Position numbers and translations under genes: made by a program. Below, in pieces: positions 53,528 through 61,392 of a stretch of DNA of 64,000 bases. The notes below the pieces were generated by a model. The model worked only from the letters and a program-made list of their open reading frames with translations, did not search any database and had not been told where the DNA came from. Position 1 is the stretch's first letter. Every line of letters starts with the position of its first letter. This DNA is from Paraburkholderia silvatlantica (GTDB lineage Bacteria; Pseudomonadota; Gammaproteobacteria; Burkholderiales; Burkholderiaceae): NCBI RefSeq assembly GCF_003096715.1, contig NZ_QEOL01000022.1:62001-126000 (forward strand), written 5' to 3'.

Positions 53528-53848
53528 GTTCCGGCCGGCGTCCCGCCAGGAAAATCTTTTTGGCGAATAGAACGCTTTACAAGCTACAGCGAGGCACAAA
53601 CCGTCGCGGGCACCTGGTCACTGGCCGCCGAATCGGCGGGCAAAGCCCGGCTTTTCACGCGCGGTTCAGCGGGTGGTTCGTCGGCAGGCGGCACGAAGGT
53701 CGCCGAGGCCGGCCCCGTCCCCCGGTTCGTTGCGTCGCGGTATCGCCGAGGCGACTGGCCGACATCTGCACTGGCGCTGCGGAACGAGGCTCGCTGCAGT
53801 TTCATGGCATCATCGCTTCACCTTCACACCACAGCAGGAGCCTACTCC
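53528..53848. other. intergenic region, nothing recognised
   Basis: About 320 bp before the DUF1330 gene. A weak stem followed by a T run (near 53536-53560) may terminate the Cache gene. No gene seen. Confidence 0.35.
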
Positions 53849-54136
53849 ATGGCGACTTACATTGTCTTCACCAAGGAAAGCACGCAGGATCAAGGTGAGC
53901 TAGACATCTACCAAAGCAAGGTGGGCGAGACCTTCAAGGATCATCCTGTCAAGATCCTCGCTGCGTACGGAGCCCAACAGGTTCTTGAGGGCGAACCACC
54001 AGAGGGCGTGGTGATCGTGGAATTTCCGTCGACTGAGGCCGCGCACGCGTGGTACGACAGCCCGGCGTATCAGGAAGTCGCCCAGCACCGGTTCAAGGGC
54101 GCGCGTTATCGCGCCGTTCTTGTCGAAGGCATATGA
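53849..54136 (+). CDS. DUF1330 protein
   Basis: A 95-residue protein, ATG at 53849 behind CAGGAG; a longer in-frame start exists without a site. It has the DUF1330 (dimeric alpha-beta barrel) pattern: ATYIVFTKES, VLEGEPPEGVVIVEFPST and AWYDSPAYQEVAQHR. Function unknown, relatives may act in small-molecule binding. A strong hairpin follows the stop. Confidence 0.9.
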   Translation: MATYIVFTKESTQDQGELDIYQSKVGETFKDHPVKILAAYGAQQVLEGEPPEGVVIVEFPSTEAAHAWYDSPAYQEVAQHRFKGARYRAVLVEGI

Positions 54137-54151
54137 CGAAAGGCTGCAACG

Positions 54152-54180
54152 CTCGAGCCCGTGGTTTCCATGGGCTCGAG
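54152..54180 (+). terminator. strong hairpin after DUF1330 gene
   Basis: CTCGAGCCC (54152-54160) and GGGCTCGAG (54172-54180) pair perfectly; TGG and CCA inside the loop can extend the stem. It lies 15 bp after the stop. No T run. Confidence 0.6.
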
Positions 54181-54346
54181 GAGGACTGACACGTCAGGAT
54201 AGCGTCTGTGTACCGTCCGCGAACATGCATCGCGCATCGCCCGGGTGCGGCGTTTCGAGGTTCTGCTCCGATCGGCCCGCCGTCGGCCAACTCCGGTCAA
54301 TCGGGCGAGCCATCGCAAGGACGTTCAAGCGGCGGCTTTGCAGGGG

Positions 54347-54502
54347 TCAAGGACCTCCCGCTGGCCCATACTTGTCCAGCGGATTGACGCCTGCCGCTTC
54401 GATGCGGACGGTGGCCTCATCGGGCTGCATGTCACGCAGCGCGGTCTCGCCGATGCTGACGACATCGGGACCGCCGAAGGTGGTGAGGAGTGCTGCCTTC
54501 AT
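54347..54502 (-). pseudogene. 5' fragment of a quinone oxidoreductase (MDR) gene
   Basis: From the ATG at 54502 the minus strand reads MKAALLTTFGGPDVVSIGET, continuing to VRIEAAGVNPLDKYGPAGGP and then TGA. This is the first 45-50 residues of a zinc-independent quinone reductase; the rest is missing from the sequence downstream. An in-frame ATG lies four codons upstream. It is 60 bp downstream of the SnoaL-like gene on the same strand, probably once in its operon. Confidence 0.75.
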
Positions 54503-54574
54503 GGTTTGCTTCATGGCGATGCTCAGGATTCTCTCCAGGGATCCAGGGGTTCGAGATCCGGGGAATGAGAGCGT

Positions 54575-55021
54575 TCAGGCTTGCGCCGGAAACTGGCCGA
54601 GCTGAAGGAAGAGGCCGAACCAGTCCTCCATGTGCCATGTGGTGGTCACGCGCTTGCCGTCAAGCGCGTGGAATTCGTGCAGGCGGAAGCTGACCTGCTT
54701 GCCGGTCGGCGCAATGCCGAAAAGTTCGCCCCGATGTGTGCCGGTGATTTCGGCGCGCACCGCGATCTGTCCCGGCACCTGGATCATGTCGTGAATCACG
54801 ATGCGCACGTCGGGGAAGGCCTGCGCGAAGCTGCGGATGACCGGTTTGATGCCGTCCGGTCCCGGACCCTGGCCCGGGGCGAGCGGAACGTCGTCCCAAT
54901 CAGGAGCGAGCACTGTGTCGACGAGATCGGGATCGTTGTCGCTGAAGGCGCGGTAAAGCGTTTCCACGGCCAGGCGCTCGATGCGCAGGCGTTCGGCGAG
55001 TTGTGGTTCGATGGCGTTCAT
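54575..55021 (-). CDS. SnoaL-like polyketide cyclase-family protein
   Basis: A 148-residue protein with the SnoaL pattern: VETLYRAFSDNDPDLVDTVL, a Gly-rich GQGPGPDGIKPVIRSF and FPDVRIVIHDMI, then GTHRGELFGIAPTGKQVSFR and WHMEDWFGLF. Catalytic role unknown. It is divergent from the LysR gene at 55135, which probably controls it. The neighbouring MDR fragment suggests the operon used to be longer. Confidence 0.9.
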   Translation of the reverse strand: MNAIEPQLAERLRIERLAVETLYRAFSDNDPDLVDTVLAPDWDDVPLAPGQGPGPDGIKPVIRSFAQAFPDVRIVIHDMIQVPGQIAVRAEITGTHRGELFGIAPTGKQVSFRLHEFHALDGKRVTTTWHMEDWFGLFLQLGQFPAQA

Positions 55022-55103
55022 GGTTTTGCTCTCGTAGTTGTGTCGTCGCGAGGTCGTGGATGGGTGTGACGAGAGTGTGCAATCGACGGTAAAATCTGAC
55101 CAA

Positions 55104-55130
55104 CAAATAACTGATATAAATGATTATTTG
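55104..55130. promoter_or_regulatory. inverted repeat between snoaL-like and lysR genes
   Basis: CAAATAA (55104-55110) and TTATTTG (55124-55130) form a perfect 7-bp inverted repeat with a 13-bp AT-rich spacer. It ends 4 bp before the LysR ATG and is probably its operator. Confidence 0.6.
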
Positions 55131-55134
55131 ATTT

Positions 55135-56046
55135 ATGGATTTTCATGGGATCGATCTGAACCTGCTGGCCGCCTTCGACGCCCTGATGAGCGAGCGCAAC
55201 GTTACCCGTGCGGCCACGCAGGTCGGCGTGAGTCAGCCGGCGATGAGCGCGGCATTGTCCCGGCTGCGTACCCTGCTCGGCGATCCGCTGTTTCTGCGCA
55301 GCGCGGATGGCTTGCTGCCCACGCCGCGCGCACGTGAACTGGCTGATCCCGTTTCGCAGGCACTACGGCAAATCGAAGCCGCCTTCGTGAAGAGGCCGGA
55401 GTTCGTGCCGGGCGAGGCGGTGCTCACATTCAACCTGGGATTGTCGGACTACCCCGCGTTCGTGCTGCTGCCCGCGCTGCTGGAAGCGCTCGGCGAACAG
55501 GCGCCCGGAATCGCGATCAACGTTCATGCGTTCAACGACCGCGACCATGCGGTGGACCTGCTCGACACGGGCATGATCGACGCGGCCATCGGCGTGCCGC
55601 CCACGCACCCGGAAGGCCGCATCCTGACGCGTCCGATCCTGCGCGACGAGTTCGTGACGATCGTCGCGAGTCGTCATCCGGCGGCGCGGCGCGGGATGAA
55701 CATGAAGACTTATCTGTCGCTGCCGCATGCGCTTGTGTCGCCGGAAGGGCAACGGCACGGGCTGGTGGATCAGGCGCTGGCGCAACAGGGCAAGCAGCGC
55801 ACGCTTGCGCTGACGCTGCCGCAGATGTTCGCCGTGCCGGCGGTCGTCGCGCGCACGGGGATGACCGCGACGGTCATGAAGCGGATCGCGCTCAATTCGC
55901 CTGCGAGCCGCAAGCTCGCGTTGTTTCCGCCGCCCATGCCGCTGCCGGAGATCGTCTTTCACGTGATCTGGCATCGGCGCAGCGAAGGCCATCCAGCACA
56001 ACAATGGCTGAGAGCGCTAATCGAGTCGGTGGCACAAGCGCTATGA
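55135..56046 (+). CDS. LysR-family regulator (NodD-like)
   Basis: A 303-residue LysR protein beginning MDFHGIDLNLLAAFDALMSE, with helix-turn-helix VTRAATQVGVSQPAMSAALS and then RLRTLLGDPLFLRSADGLLP. This N-terminus is the NodD/NahR-like group. It is divergent from the SnoaL-like gene, its likely target, with an inverted repeat between. Confidence 0.93.
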   Translation: MDFHGIDLNLLAAFDALMSERNVTRAATQVGVSQPAMSAALSRLRTLLGDPLFLRSADGLLPTPRARELADPVSQALRQIEAAFVKRPEFVPGEAVLTFNLGLSDYPAFVLLPALLEALGEQAPGIAINVHAFNDRDHAVDLLDTGMIDAAIGVPPTHPEGRILTRPILRDEFVTIVASRHPAARRGMNMKTYLSLPHALVSPEGQRHGLVDQALAQQGKQRTLALTLPQMFAVPAVVARTGMTATVMKRIALNSPASRKLALFPPPMPLPEIVFHVIWHRRSEGHPAQQWLRALIESVAQAL

Positions 56047-56829
56047 AGCAGTGCTGCGAAAGCGGGCGAGAAGCGGTGCGTAGTGGGCCATCGCGACGGA
56101 GTATCTGGTTAATGACCTTCAGCGCGGCGTTCTCAACCTCGAGTTTGCTGACACCCTACACTTGCCGACGGATCTCTTTGCGCAATGCGCGTCGATCGAC
56201 GCATCGCCCGGTCGAGGCTCCGCCAGGATTTGAATATGTCGGGGGGTCCGCTGCGATCCACAGACGAGACGTCCCAAAACAAGATGACCGAATGTCGGCA
56301 ACGGGTCGTGCGCCGCCGATGGACGCCTGGTGAATTTGAAGACACGTATGCCGATGGCATGAGACGGCTCGCGGCCAACAAGAGACGATCGAGGCGAATT
56401 GATGAACGGCTCGACGATGAGATTGTGCCTCGAGAGATTCCTCGCACTCCGACTCCGACTCCATCACCACACTGCCCGTTAGCGGGACCTGGCGGCATCG
56501 TTACGCGCCCTCGGGTTACGAAAGGTTACGTAGAGTAGCCTTCGTAAAAATTAGTAAGTATCCGCGCTGAGGCGCCGAACAGCTCGGCCGACGTGGCTGC
56601 TATGCTTCATTCAGTCGTCCAGTTCTGCCGTGTTTTGCCCGCGTAACCCGAAAACGGACGTCTGAATCCCGCTTCACAGACCCGCTGGCGCGCGCACTTC
56701 GATAGCCTCGTGATCATGTGTTGCAAGTCAGGAACAATGACGGTGGCGGGCGCTTTTGTCCGAGTGCCGAAAGCTTGTCGCACTCTGGCGGTCCCTTTTC
56801 GTCGAAGCTAGTCAACGCGCGACAAACCA
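56047..56829. other. 783-bp region without supported gene
   Basis: One plus-strand frame (56185-56538, 117 codons, Arg/Pro-rich) has no ribosome site or recognised family, and an overlapping antisense frame is equally long. A stem-loop lies at 56516-56547 (TTACGAAAGG / CCTTCGTAA with one bulged base) followed by an A/T run. Base composition falls toward the GNAT gene. I see nothing else. Confidence 0.4.
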
Positions 56830-57405
56830 ATGCCCCCACTCTTTACCAAGGTCGACGTCTCTGAGGCAGCCCGGGTTCAGCTTCGCCCAATCGAGATGTC
56901 CGACGCCCAAAGGATATTCGAAATCTGGTCCGATCACGAAGTAATGCGCTTCTACGACATAGCGCCGCTAAACAGCATCGACGATGCCCGGCTGCTTGTC
57001 TCCGCCATGATTAAAGAGCTGGCTGAAGGAATGAGTGTGCGCTGGGCAATCGTGTCGAAATGCAGCATGCGTTTCATTGGATCATGCGGGTTTAGATTCG
57101 ACTCCAGGTTCTATTCAGCAAGTATTAGCTTCGAATTGGAACGTCATTCATGGCGACAGGGATTGATGCGCGAAGCGCTAACCGCGGCGATTACGCATGC
57201 CTATGACCACTGGCATATCAACCGTATCCAGGCGGTAACGAACCTCGACAATCACGCCTCGATCGGACTTCTAAGAAGCTTGGGATTTGTGGAGGAAGGT
57301 GTAATGCGGCAATGGGGCTACTGGAAGGATGCATTTCACGACGTCCACCTTTTCTCCCGGATCAGGGCGGATCAACGGGCAATGCAGACATCACCGCCTG
57401 CGTGA
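56830..57405 (+). CDS. GNAT-family N-acetyltransferase (RimJ/RimL type)
   Basis: A 191-residue acetyltransferase, start ATG at 56830 without a clear ribosome site. Typical RimJ/L layout: VQLRPIEMSDAQRIFEIWSD at the N-terminus, EGMSVRWAIVSK, FELERHSWRQGLMREAL in the acetyl-CoA region, then ITHAYDHWHINRIQAVTNLD and NHASIGLLRSLGFVEEGVMR. It likely acetylates an amine with acetyl-CoA; target unknown. The gene is less GC-rich than its neighbours, a possible sign of transfer. Confidence 0.9.
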   Translation: MPPLFTKVDVSEAARVQLRPIEMSDAQRIFEIWSDHEVMRFYDIAPLNSIDDARLLVSAMIKELAEGMSVRWAIVSKCSMRFIGSCGFRFDSRFYSASISFELERHSWRQGLMREALTAAITHAYDHWHINRIQAVTNLDNHASIGLLRSLGFVEEGVMRQWGYWKDAFHDVHLFSRIRADQRAMQTSPPA

Positions 57406-57443
57406 GGTCACACATGCTGACGCAGGCTGTTCTGGTGCGATGC

Positions 57444-58625
57444 TCACTCTGCTTTGCTGGTGCCCGCCTGTGAGGCCGAATCGCCCAGCCACTGCATGAA
57501 TTCGCCCACATGCTGCGCCCAGAGGTCGGGACGAGTCATGGTGAAATGGCCCGGCGAAGACGGCGTGCCCTGCTGCACCGCGTACCTGCCGTGCTGAAGC
57601 GTCGGCACAAGCCGCTCGAGGACGTGCAGTGTGTCGGGATTGAATTCGTCGTCGGAGAAATTCAAGGCAAACAGCTTGGCCTTGATCCTGGAAAGCCCGG
57701 GTTCGGGATCGTAATTGAACGATGATTTGAGTGAATACAGGATGTCGTTCGGGTCGACGTGCTCCGCCTGGAGGCGGGTGGTCGCGAGAAACTTGTCGGC
57801 AGCCGCGCCGTCTGGAATTTCCTGCTGCAGCGCGGGCGCACTGTCGATCATCATCCGCAGGACCCTGAAGCCATCGACCCAGCCGCCAGGCGTCTGCGTG
57901 TAGTCCCCGCTCTTCCAGTCCGGATCGGTGCGAATCGCGTCGATCACCATGCGCCGCCACAGCAGATTGCGGCCCGAGACCGTAATCGGCAGCGAGACCA
58001 CCGGCATCACGCCGTCCATCATGTCGGGATATGTCTCCGCCCATTGCCACGCGTTCATGCCACCCATCGACATGCCGAGAATCGCATGCAGATGCCCAAT
58101 ACCCAAGGTTTCGGTCACCAGCTTGTGCTGGAGATCGACGATGTCGCCGTAATCATAGTTCGGAAATTTCGTCTTTAGTCCGTCACTCGGTTTGCTCGAC
58201 TGGCCGTGTCCTACATTGTCGGGAAAGATCAGGTAATAGCGGTTCGCGTCGAGCGGACGGCCGGGATCGAACAGCGCCTTCGTGTAGGTCGGACTCAGCA
58301 GCGTGCGGCTGTCGGCGCCGGTCCAGTGCAGGACCAGGACCGCGTTGTCGATGGCGCCTGCGGCATTGCGATGCGGCGTGCCAAGCGTCGCGTAGTGAAG
58401 CTTCAGCCGGGCCAGCGTCTCGCCGTCCCGAAACCTGTAATGATCGAACCAGGCATCGGCCTGAACGGCCGACGGGTTCATGCGCGAATCCCACGGCGCA
58501 GTTTGATCTGCGGAAGCGGCGGACGGCGCGCTGGACTGGGCGGATGCGGCACTCACGCACATGAAGCCGGCCAGCAGCAAGCCGGGCAACCCACTGGCTA
58601 CAACATAAGTACGACGAAACTTCAC
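57444..58625 (-). CDS. secreted alpha/beta hydrolase, homoserine acetyltransferase-like
   Basis: A 393-residue protein starting at GTG 58625, supported by AAGGAAACC. A signal peptide covers about residues 1-29 (PGLLLAGFMCVSAASA). The hydrolase core resembles MetX: YYLIFPDNVGHGQSSKPSDG, nucleophile GMSMGG with Ser186, and a terminal His in GHFTMTRPDLW. The exported form suggests hydrolysis rather than methionine synthesis. It is the third gene of the nmrA operon. Confidence 0.87.
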   Translation of the reverse strand: MKFRRTYVVASGLPGLLLAGFMCVSAASAQSSAPSAASADQTAPWDSRMNPSAVQADAWFDHYRFRDGETLARLKLHYATLGTPHRNAAGAIDNAVLVLHWTGADSRTLLSPTYTKALFDPGRPLDANRYYLIFPDNVGHGQSSKPSDGLKTKFPNYDYGDIVDLQHKLVTETLGIGHLHAILGMSMGGMNAWQWAETYPDMMDGVMPVVSLPITVSGRNLLWRRMVIDAIRTDPDWKSGDYTQTPGGWVDGFRVLRMMIDSAPALQQEIPDGAAADKFLATTRLQAEHVDPNDILYSLKSSFNYDPEPGLSRIKAKLFALNFSDDEFNPDTLHVLERLVPTLQHGRYAVQQGTPSSPGHFTMTRPDLWAQHVGEFMQWLGDSASQAGTSKAE

Positions 58626-58693
58626 GATGGTTTCCTTGCTCGATTGAAGAAGGCATGTGCGCCGGGCGGCTCATGCCCTTACGTCGACACGCT

Positions 58694-59308
58694 TTACCTG
58701 ACGGTCGACAGGCCTGAGCGGCGACGCAGCAGGTCGAACGCCATGAGGTGACTCGCCCCGGAAATGCCAACGCCGTAGAACAGGATCAGGGCCATCGGCA
58801 GCGTCTGGATGCCGGACATGCGCGGGTCGTTGAGCAGGAAGCAGGTCAAGCCGGTACCGACCGCCACAACGAAATCTGCGAACCCGAACAGATGGAAGAC
58901 CAGATAGCGGTTGCGCGTCTTCGGAAGCAATGCCACGCCGAGGGCCAACAAGCCCGCGATGAGATCGCCCCATCCTGCATTCCGGACGAAGGCTTCCGGC
59001 AGGAGATCGTGCGCGCCATACCAGAAGAAGACCAGAGCGGCTGCAATGCGCCAGATATGGAACGCAGTCAGCGTCCGTAGCCCGATGGTCGCGATGTATG
59101 CGCGAAAGCCCCTGGACAGCCCGTAGACGACGACTGGCGCAACGATGCCCAAAGCGATAAGACCTGCGAGCCACAGTGGATAGATGACACGATAGACGCC
59201 AGTCCCGGCGGCGGCGCCAACGGCCGCCCCCCATACAGCCAGGACACTCAGCAGGACGCGCGTCCCACTGTTCTTCTGGATTTCAACTATCTGATTCATC
59301 ATGAACAT
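58694..59308 (-). CDS. integral membrane protein, family unknown
   Basis: A 204-residue protein with five or six hydrophobic segments (VLLSVLAVWGAAVGAA, WLAGLIALGIVAPVVVYG, RIAAALVFFWYGAHDLLP, LIAGLLALGVALLP, FGFADFVVAVGTGLTCFLLN, LPMALILFYGVGISGASHLM). Conserved Trp, Gly and His residues suggest a real transporter or enzyme membrane partner. I do not recognise the family. A small inverted repeat lies just upstream. It is the middle gene of the operon that starts at 60464. Confidence 0.72.
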   Translation of the reverse strand: MFMMNQIVEIQKNSGTRVLLSVLAVWGAAVGAAAGTGVYRVIYPLWLAGLIALGIVAPVVVYGLSRGFRAYIATIGLRTLTAFHIWRIAAALVFFWYGAHDLLPEAFVRNAGWGDLIAGLLALGVALLPKTRNRYLVFHLFGFADFVVAVGTGLTCFLLNDPRMSGIQTLPMALILFYGVGISGASHLMAFDLLRRRSGLSTVR

Positions 59309-59313
59309 AAATT

Positions 59314-59326
59314 AGTTAAGCTAACT
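59314..59326. promoter_or_regulatory. small inverted repeat upstream of membrane-protein gene
   Basis: AGTTA-AGC-TAACT (59314-59326), between the nmrA stop and the membrane-protein ATG at 59308. It shares CTAACT with the HxlR half-sites and may be a weak further site. Confidence 0.35.
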
Positions 59327-59369
59327 TGTCGATACACTGCCCGGCGCTTGCTGGACCCATCGCGGACGG

Positions 59370-60464
59370 TTACAGCGCGCCCTTTCTGCCGTCTTCGGAC
59401 AACTTCAGGAGCGGCACCGACTTGAACAGGTTGTCCGGCTGCACGCGCTCCCAGAGACTTCCTTTCCCCTGCTGACGACCGCGTTCGTCTTCATGACGGA
59501 GCCACTGTTCGACGGTCCTGATACGGTTCGGATGAATTTCGTCGAGCAGCGCATAGTCGCGCTGGATCACGTTGTGCTTCCAGATATTCCAGAACCCGGT
59601 GAAGTTGTCGCGGAAGCTCATCGTGCTCTTGTCGTTCAGATCCGCGTTGTATCCGGCGGCCAGGCCGGCGGCCATCTTGAGCGGACCATTCCAGTATGTG
59701 TCCAGATCCGTGTCGATATAGCGTGCCGGATGTCCCGTTACCCGCTCGAACGCCTCGGCCAGCCTGTGGTATTCGACCTGCTCGATCGCGACTTCGAGGT
59801 TCATGCCATTCGCGCGCTCGGGATGATCGAACAACCAGCGCGCGTAATAGCCGCAATCGTCCAGCGCGACGTGGGGTACCGTGCCGTTGCCGAGCGGCAC
59901 GCGCCAGGTCACCACGCCGTCCTCCACGAGCGGCATCATCGGGGTCATCGCCGAGATCGCCATCTCCATGTAGGGTCCCGTGGTGAACGCGGCCGCGCCC
60001 ATGCGATCCCGGTTCGTCTGGTTCTGGAACAGAATCCATTCGCCGATCCGCCCCTTGCCGTCATAGTGGCCGGCGCGAAAGCGGGAATCGTAGCCGGCCT
60101 TCTTGAGTGCATAGTCGAGGTTGCCGTACACGAAAAACCTGATGCCTTCCTCCAGCGCGATTTCGTAGCAGCGGATCGCCCAGTAGATCTCGGTTTTCTC
60201 GCCAGTGTTGAACCCGTCGAGATTGATATAGGCACCGTCGCAGCCGCGGAAACCTTCTCGCAGGATGGCTTCGTCGGCGAACGTGCCCTTCAGGATGGTT
60301 ACGTTGCCGAGTGCGAGCAGTGCTTTGGCCCGCCGGGAATCGGGATCACGGCTCAGAGCCCGGACGGAATATTTGCCGCCAGCGACGAGTGCGCTGATGA
60401 CAGGCAAGCCCTGCGCGCCTGTACCGCCGACGACGAATATCCTGGAGGTGGCATGGGAAGGCAT
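59370..60464 (-). CDS. NmrA-family NAD(P)-binding protein
   Basis: A 364-residue protein, ATG at 60464 behind GGAAACC. Rossmann motif FVVGGTGAQGLPVISALVA at the N-terminus, with RALSRDPDSRRAKAL following as in NmrA and HSCARG proteins. Such proteins sense NADP(H) or act as reductases of quinones. It is divergent from the HxlR regulator and its promoter lies inside a 45-bp palindrome, so it is probably induced when HxlR leaves the site. Confidence 0.9.
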   Translation of the reverse strand: MPSHATSRIFVVGGTGAQGLPVISALVAGGKYSVRALSRDPDSRRAKALLALGNVTILKGTFADEAILREGFRGCDGAYINLDGFNTGEKTEIYWAIRCYEIALEEGIRFFVYGNLDYALKKAGYDSRFRAGHYDGKGRIGEWILFQNQTNRDRMGAAAFTTGPYMEMAISAMTPMMPLVEDGVVTWRVPLGNGTVPHVALDDCGYYARWLFDHPERANGMNLEVAIEQVEYHRLAEAFERVTGHPARYIDTDLDTYWNGPLKMAAGLAAGYNADLNDKSTMSFRDNFTGFWNIWKHNVIQRDYALLDEIHPNRIRTVEQWLRHEDERGRQQGKGSLWERVQPDNLFKSVPLLKLSEDGRKGAL

Positions 60465-60516
60465 GATGGTTTCCTTGAGTTCGACACATCGGGCGTCCGC
60501 CGATAACTTCCGTTAA

Positions 60517-60561
60517 CAGGCAGACCACTAACTCTTATAATAAGAGTTAGTGGTCTGCCTG
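60517..60561. promoter_or_regulatory. 45-bp perfect palindrome, operator O1, with divergent promoters
   Basis: Arms of 22 bp (60517-60538 and 60540-60561) are perfect reverse complements around A60539; the core half-site is CTAACTCTTAT. On the minus strand TTGCCA (60565-60560), 17 bp and TATTAT (60542-60537) form the nmrA promoter. On the plus strand TTAACA (60513-60518), 17 bp and TATAAT (60536-60541) form an hxlR promoter. Confidence 0.9.
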
Positions 60562-60632
60562 GCAAGTATTTTTCGGTCAGCAGGGTTTTCTACGAAGCGT
60601 GCTGCCCTGAGGAATCGTTTCGCCGGGCCCCG

Positions 60633-60655
60633 CTAACTCTTATAATGAGATTTAC
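60633..60655 (+). promoter_or_regulatory. HxlR operator O2
   Basis: CTAACTCTTAT at 60633-60643 repeats the O1 half-site exactly and is followed by an imperfect mirror (ATGAGATTTAC). It starts 105 bp after the O1 core (ten helical turns) and contains TATAAT (60641-60646). Confidence 0.75.
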
Positions 60656-60692
60656 TCCGGCGATGATCGTCGGACTATCAGGGACACAGGAC

Positions 60693-61202
60693 ATGCGCTC
60701 GAAGGGTTTCGATGGAATGGTGTGTTCGATTGCCGGCGTCATGGCAGCGATCGGCGACCGATGGGGTTTGCTGATCCTGCGCGACCTCGTCTGCGGGCTC
60801 AGCCGATATGACGAGTTTCGCCAGTCGTCCGGCATCACCAATGCGACGCTCAGCGACCGGCTCAAGCATCTGGAGGTCAACGGCCTGGTTGAGCGCAGGC
60901 GCTATCAGGTAAATCCGGAGCGATTCGAATATCTGTTGACCCGCAAGGGTTGGCAGATCGCCCCGTTGATGCCGATGCTCGCCCAGATTGGGGACAGCCT
61001 GGAAGTTTCCGGAGCGGCGGCGCCGCCGATGAAGTTCGTGAATGGAAAGACGGGAGCCGAGGTACGGCTGGGCTTTATCGATCAGGAAACGGGTGAGCAA
61101 ATCAACGCGGCGGATCTGGCCATCAAGGAAGGCCCGGGGGCGGACGATCGGGTCCGTTGGCGCCTGTCTCAAGGTGAGCAACGCCGCCAGAAAGCATCAT
61201 GA
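60693..61202 (+). CDS. HxlR-family regulator
   Basis: A 169-residue winged-helix regulator; ATG at 60693 (MRSKGFDGMVC) preferred to the ATG at 60645, which lies inside operator O2. The HxlR core is VCSIAGVMAAIGDRWGLLIL, RYDEFRQSSGITNATLSDRL and VERRRYQVNPERFEYLLTRKG. Cys11 occupies the place of the redox-sensing Cys of YodB/HypR-type members, so it may respond to quinones or electrophiles. It is divergent from nmrA; O1 and O2 suggest it represses both. Confidence 0.92.
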   Translation: MRSKGFDGMVCSIAGVMAAIGDRWGLLILRDLVCGLSRYDEFRQSSGITNATLSDRLKHLEVNGLVERRRYQVNPERFEYLLTRKGWQIAPLMPMLAQIGDSLEVSGAAAPPMKFVNGKTGAEVRLGFIDQETGEQINAADLAIKEGPGADDRVRWRLSQGEQRRQKAS

Positions 61203-61293
61203 GAATCGATGAGATCTCTCGCGATACGCGGGTCGCCGGACCGGGGCGTCGGCGCTGCGCGCAAGGGCAATCGACTCTCACGCGCAGCTTGCG

Positions 61294-61392
61294 TTACGGC
61301 TGCTTTTCGAGCTTCACGATGGTCAGCGTGCCGTTGACGTTTTCGACTCGCACCTTGACCTTGTCGCCTTCGTGAACCTGTTTTTCATTGAG
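61294..61392 (-). pseudogene. cusF: C-terminal fragment of a CusF-like copper-binding protein
   Basis: Minus-strand codons from 61392 read LNEKQVHEGDKVKVRVENVN and then GTLTIVKLEKQP before TAA, matching the end of CusF-type periplasmic metal chaperones (GDKV, then a Val/Thr/Lys strand). No start codon or N-terminal part exists in this frame; upstream codons overlap the end of cusA. Only about 32 codons remain. Confidence 0.7.

Noticed and set aside
56185..56538. 117-codon plus-strand ORF
   Set aside because: No ribosome site, no family resemblance, Arg/Pro-rich, and an equally long antisense frame overlaps it.
59493..60506. 337-codon plus-strand open frame
   Set aside because: Antisense to nmrA; no motif, and it would run through the palindrome-controlled promoter region.
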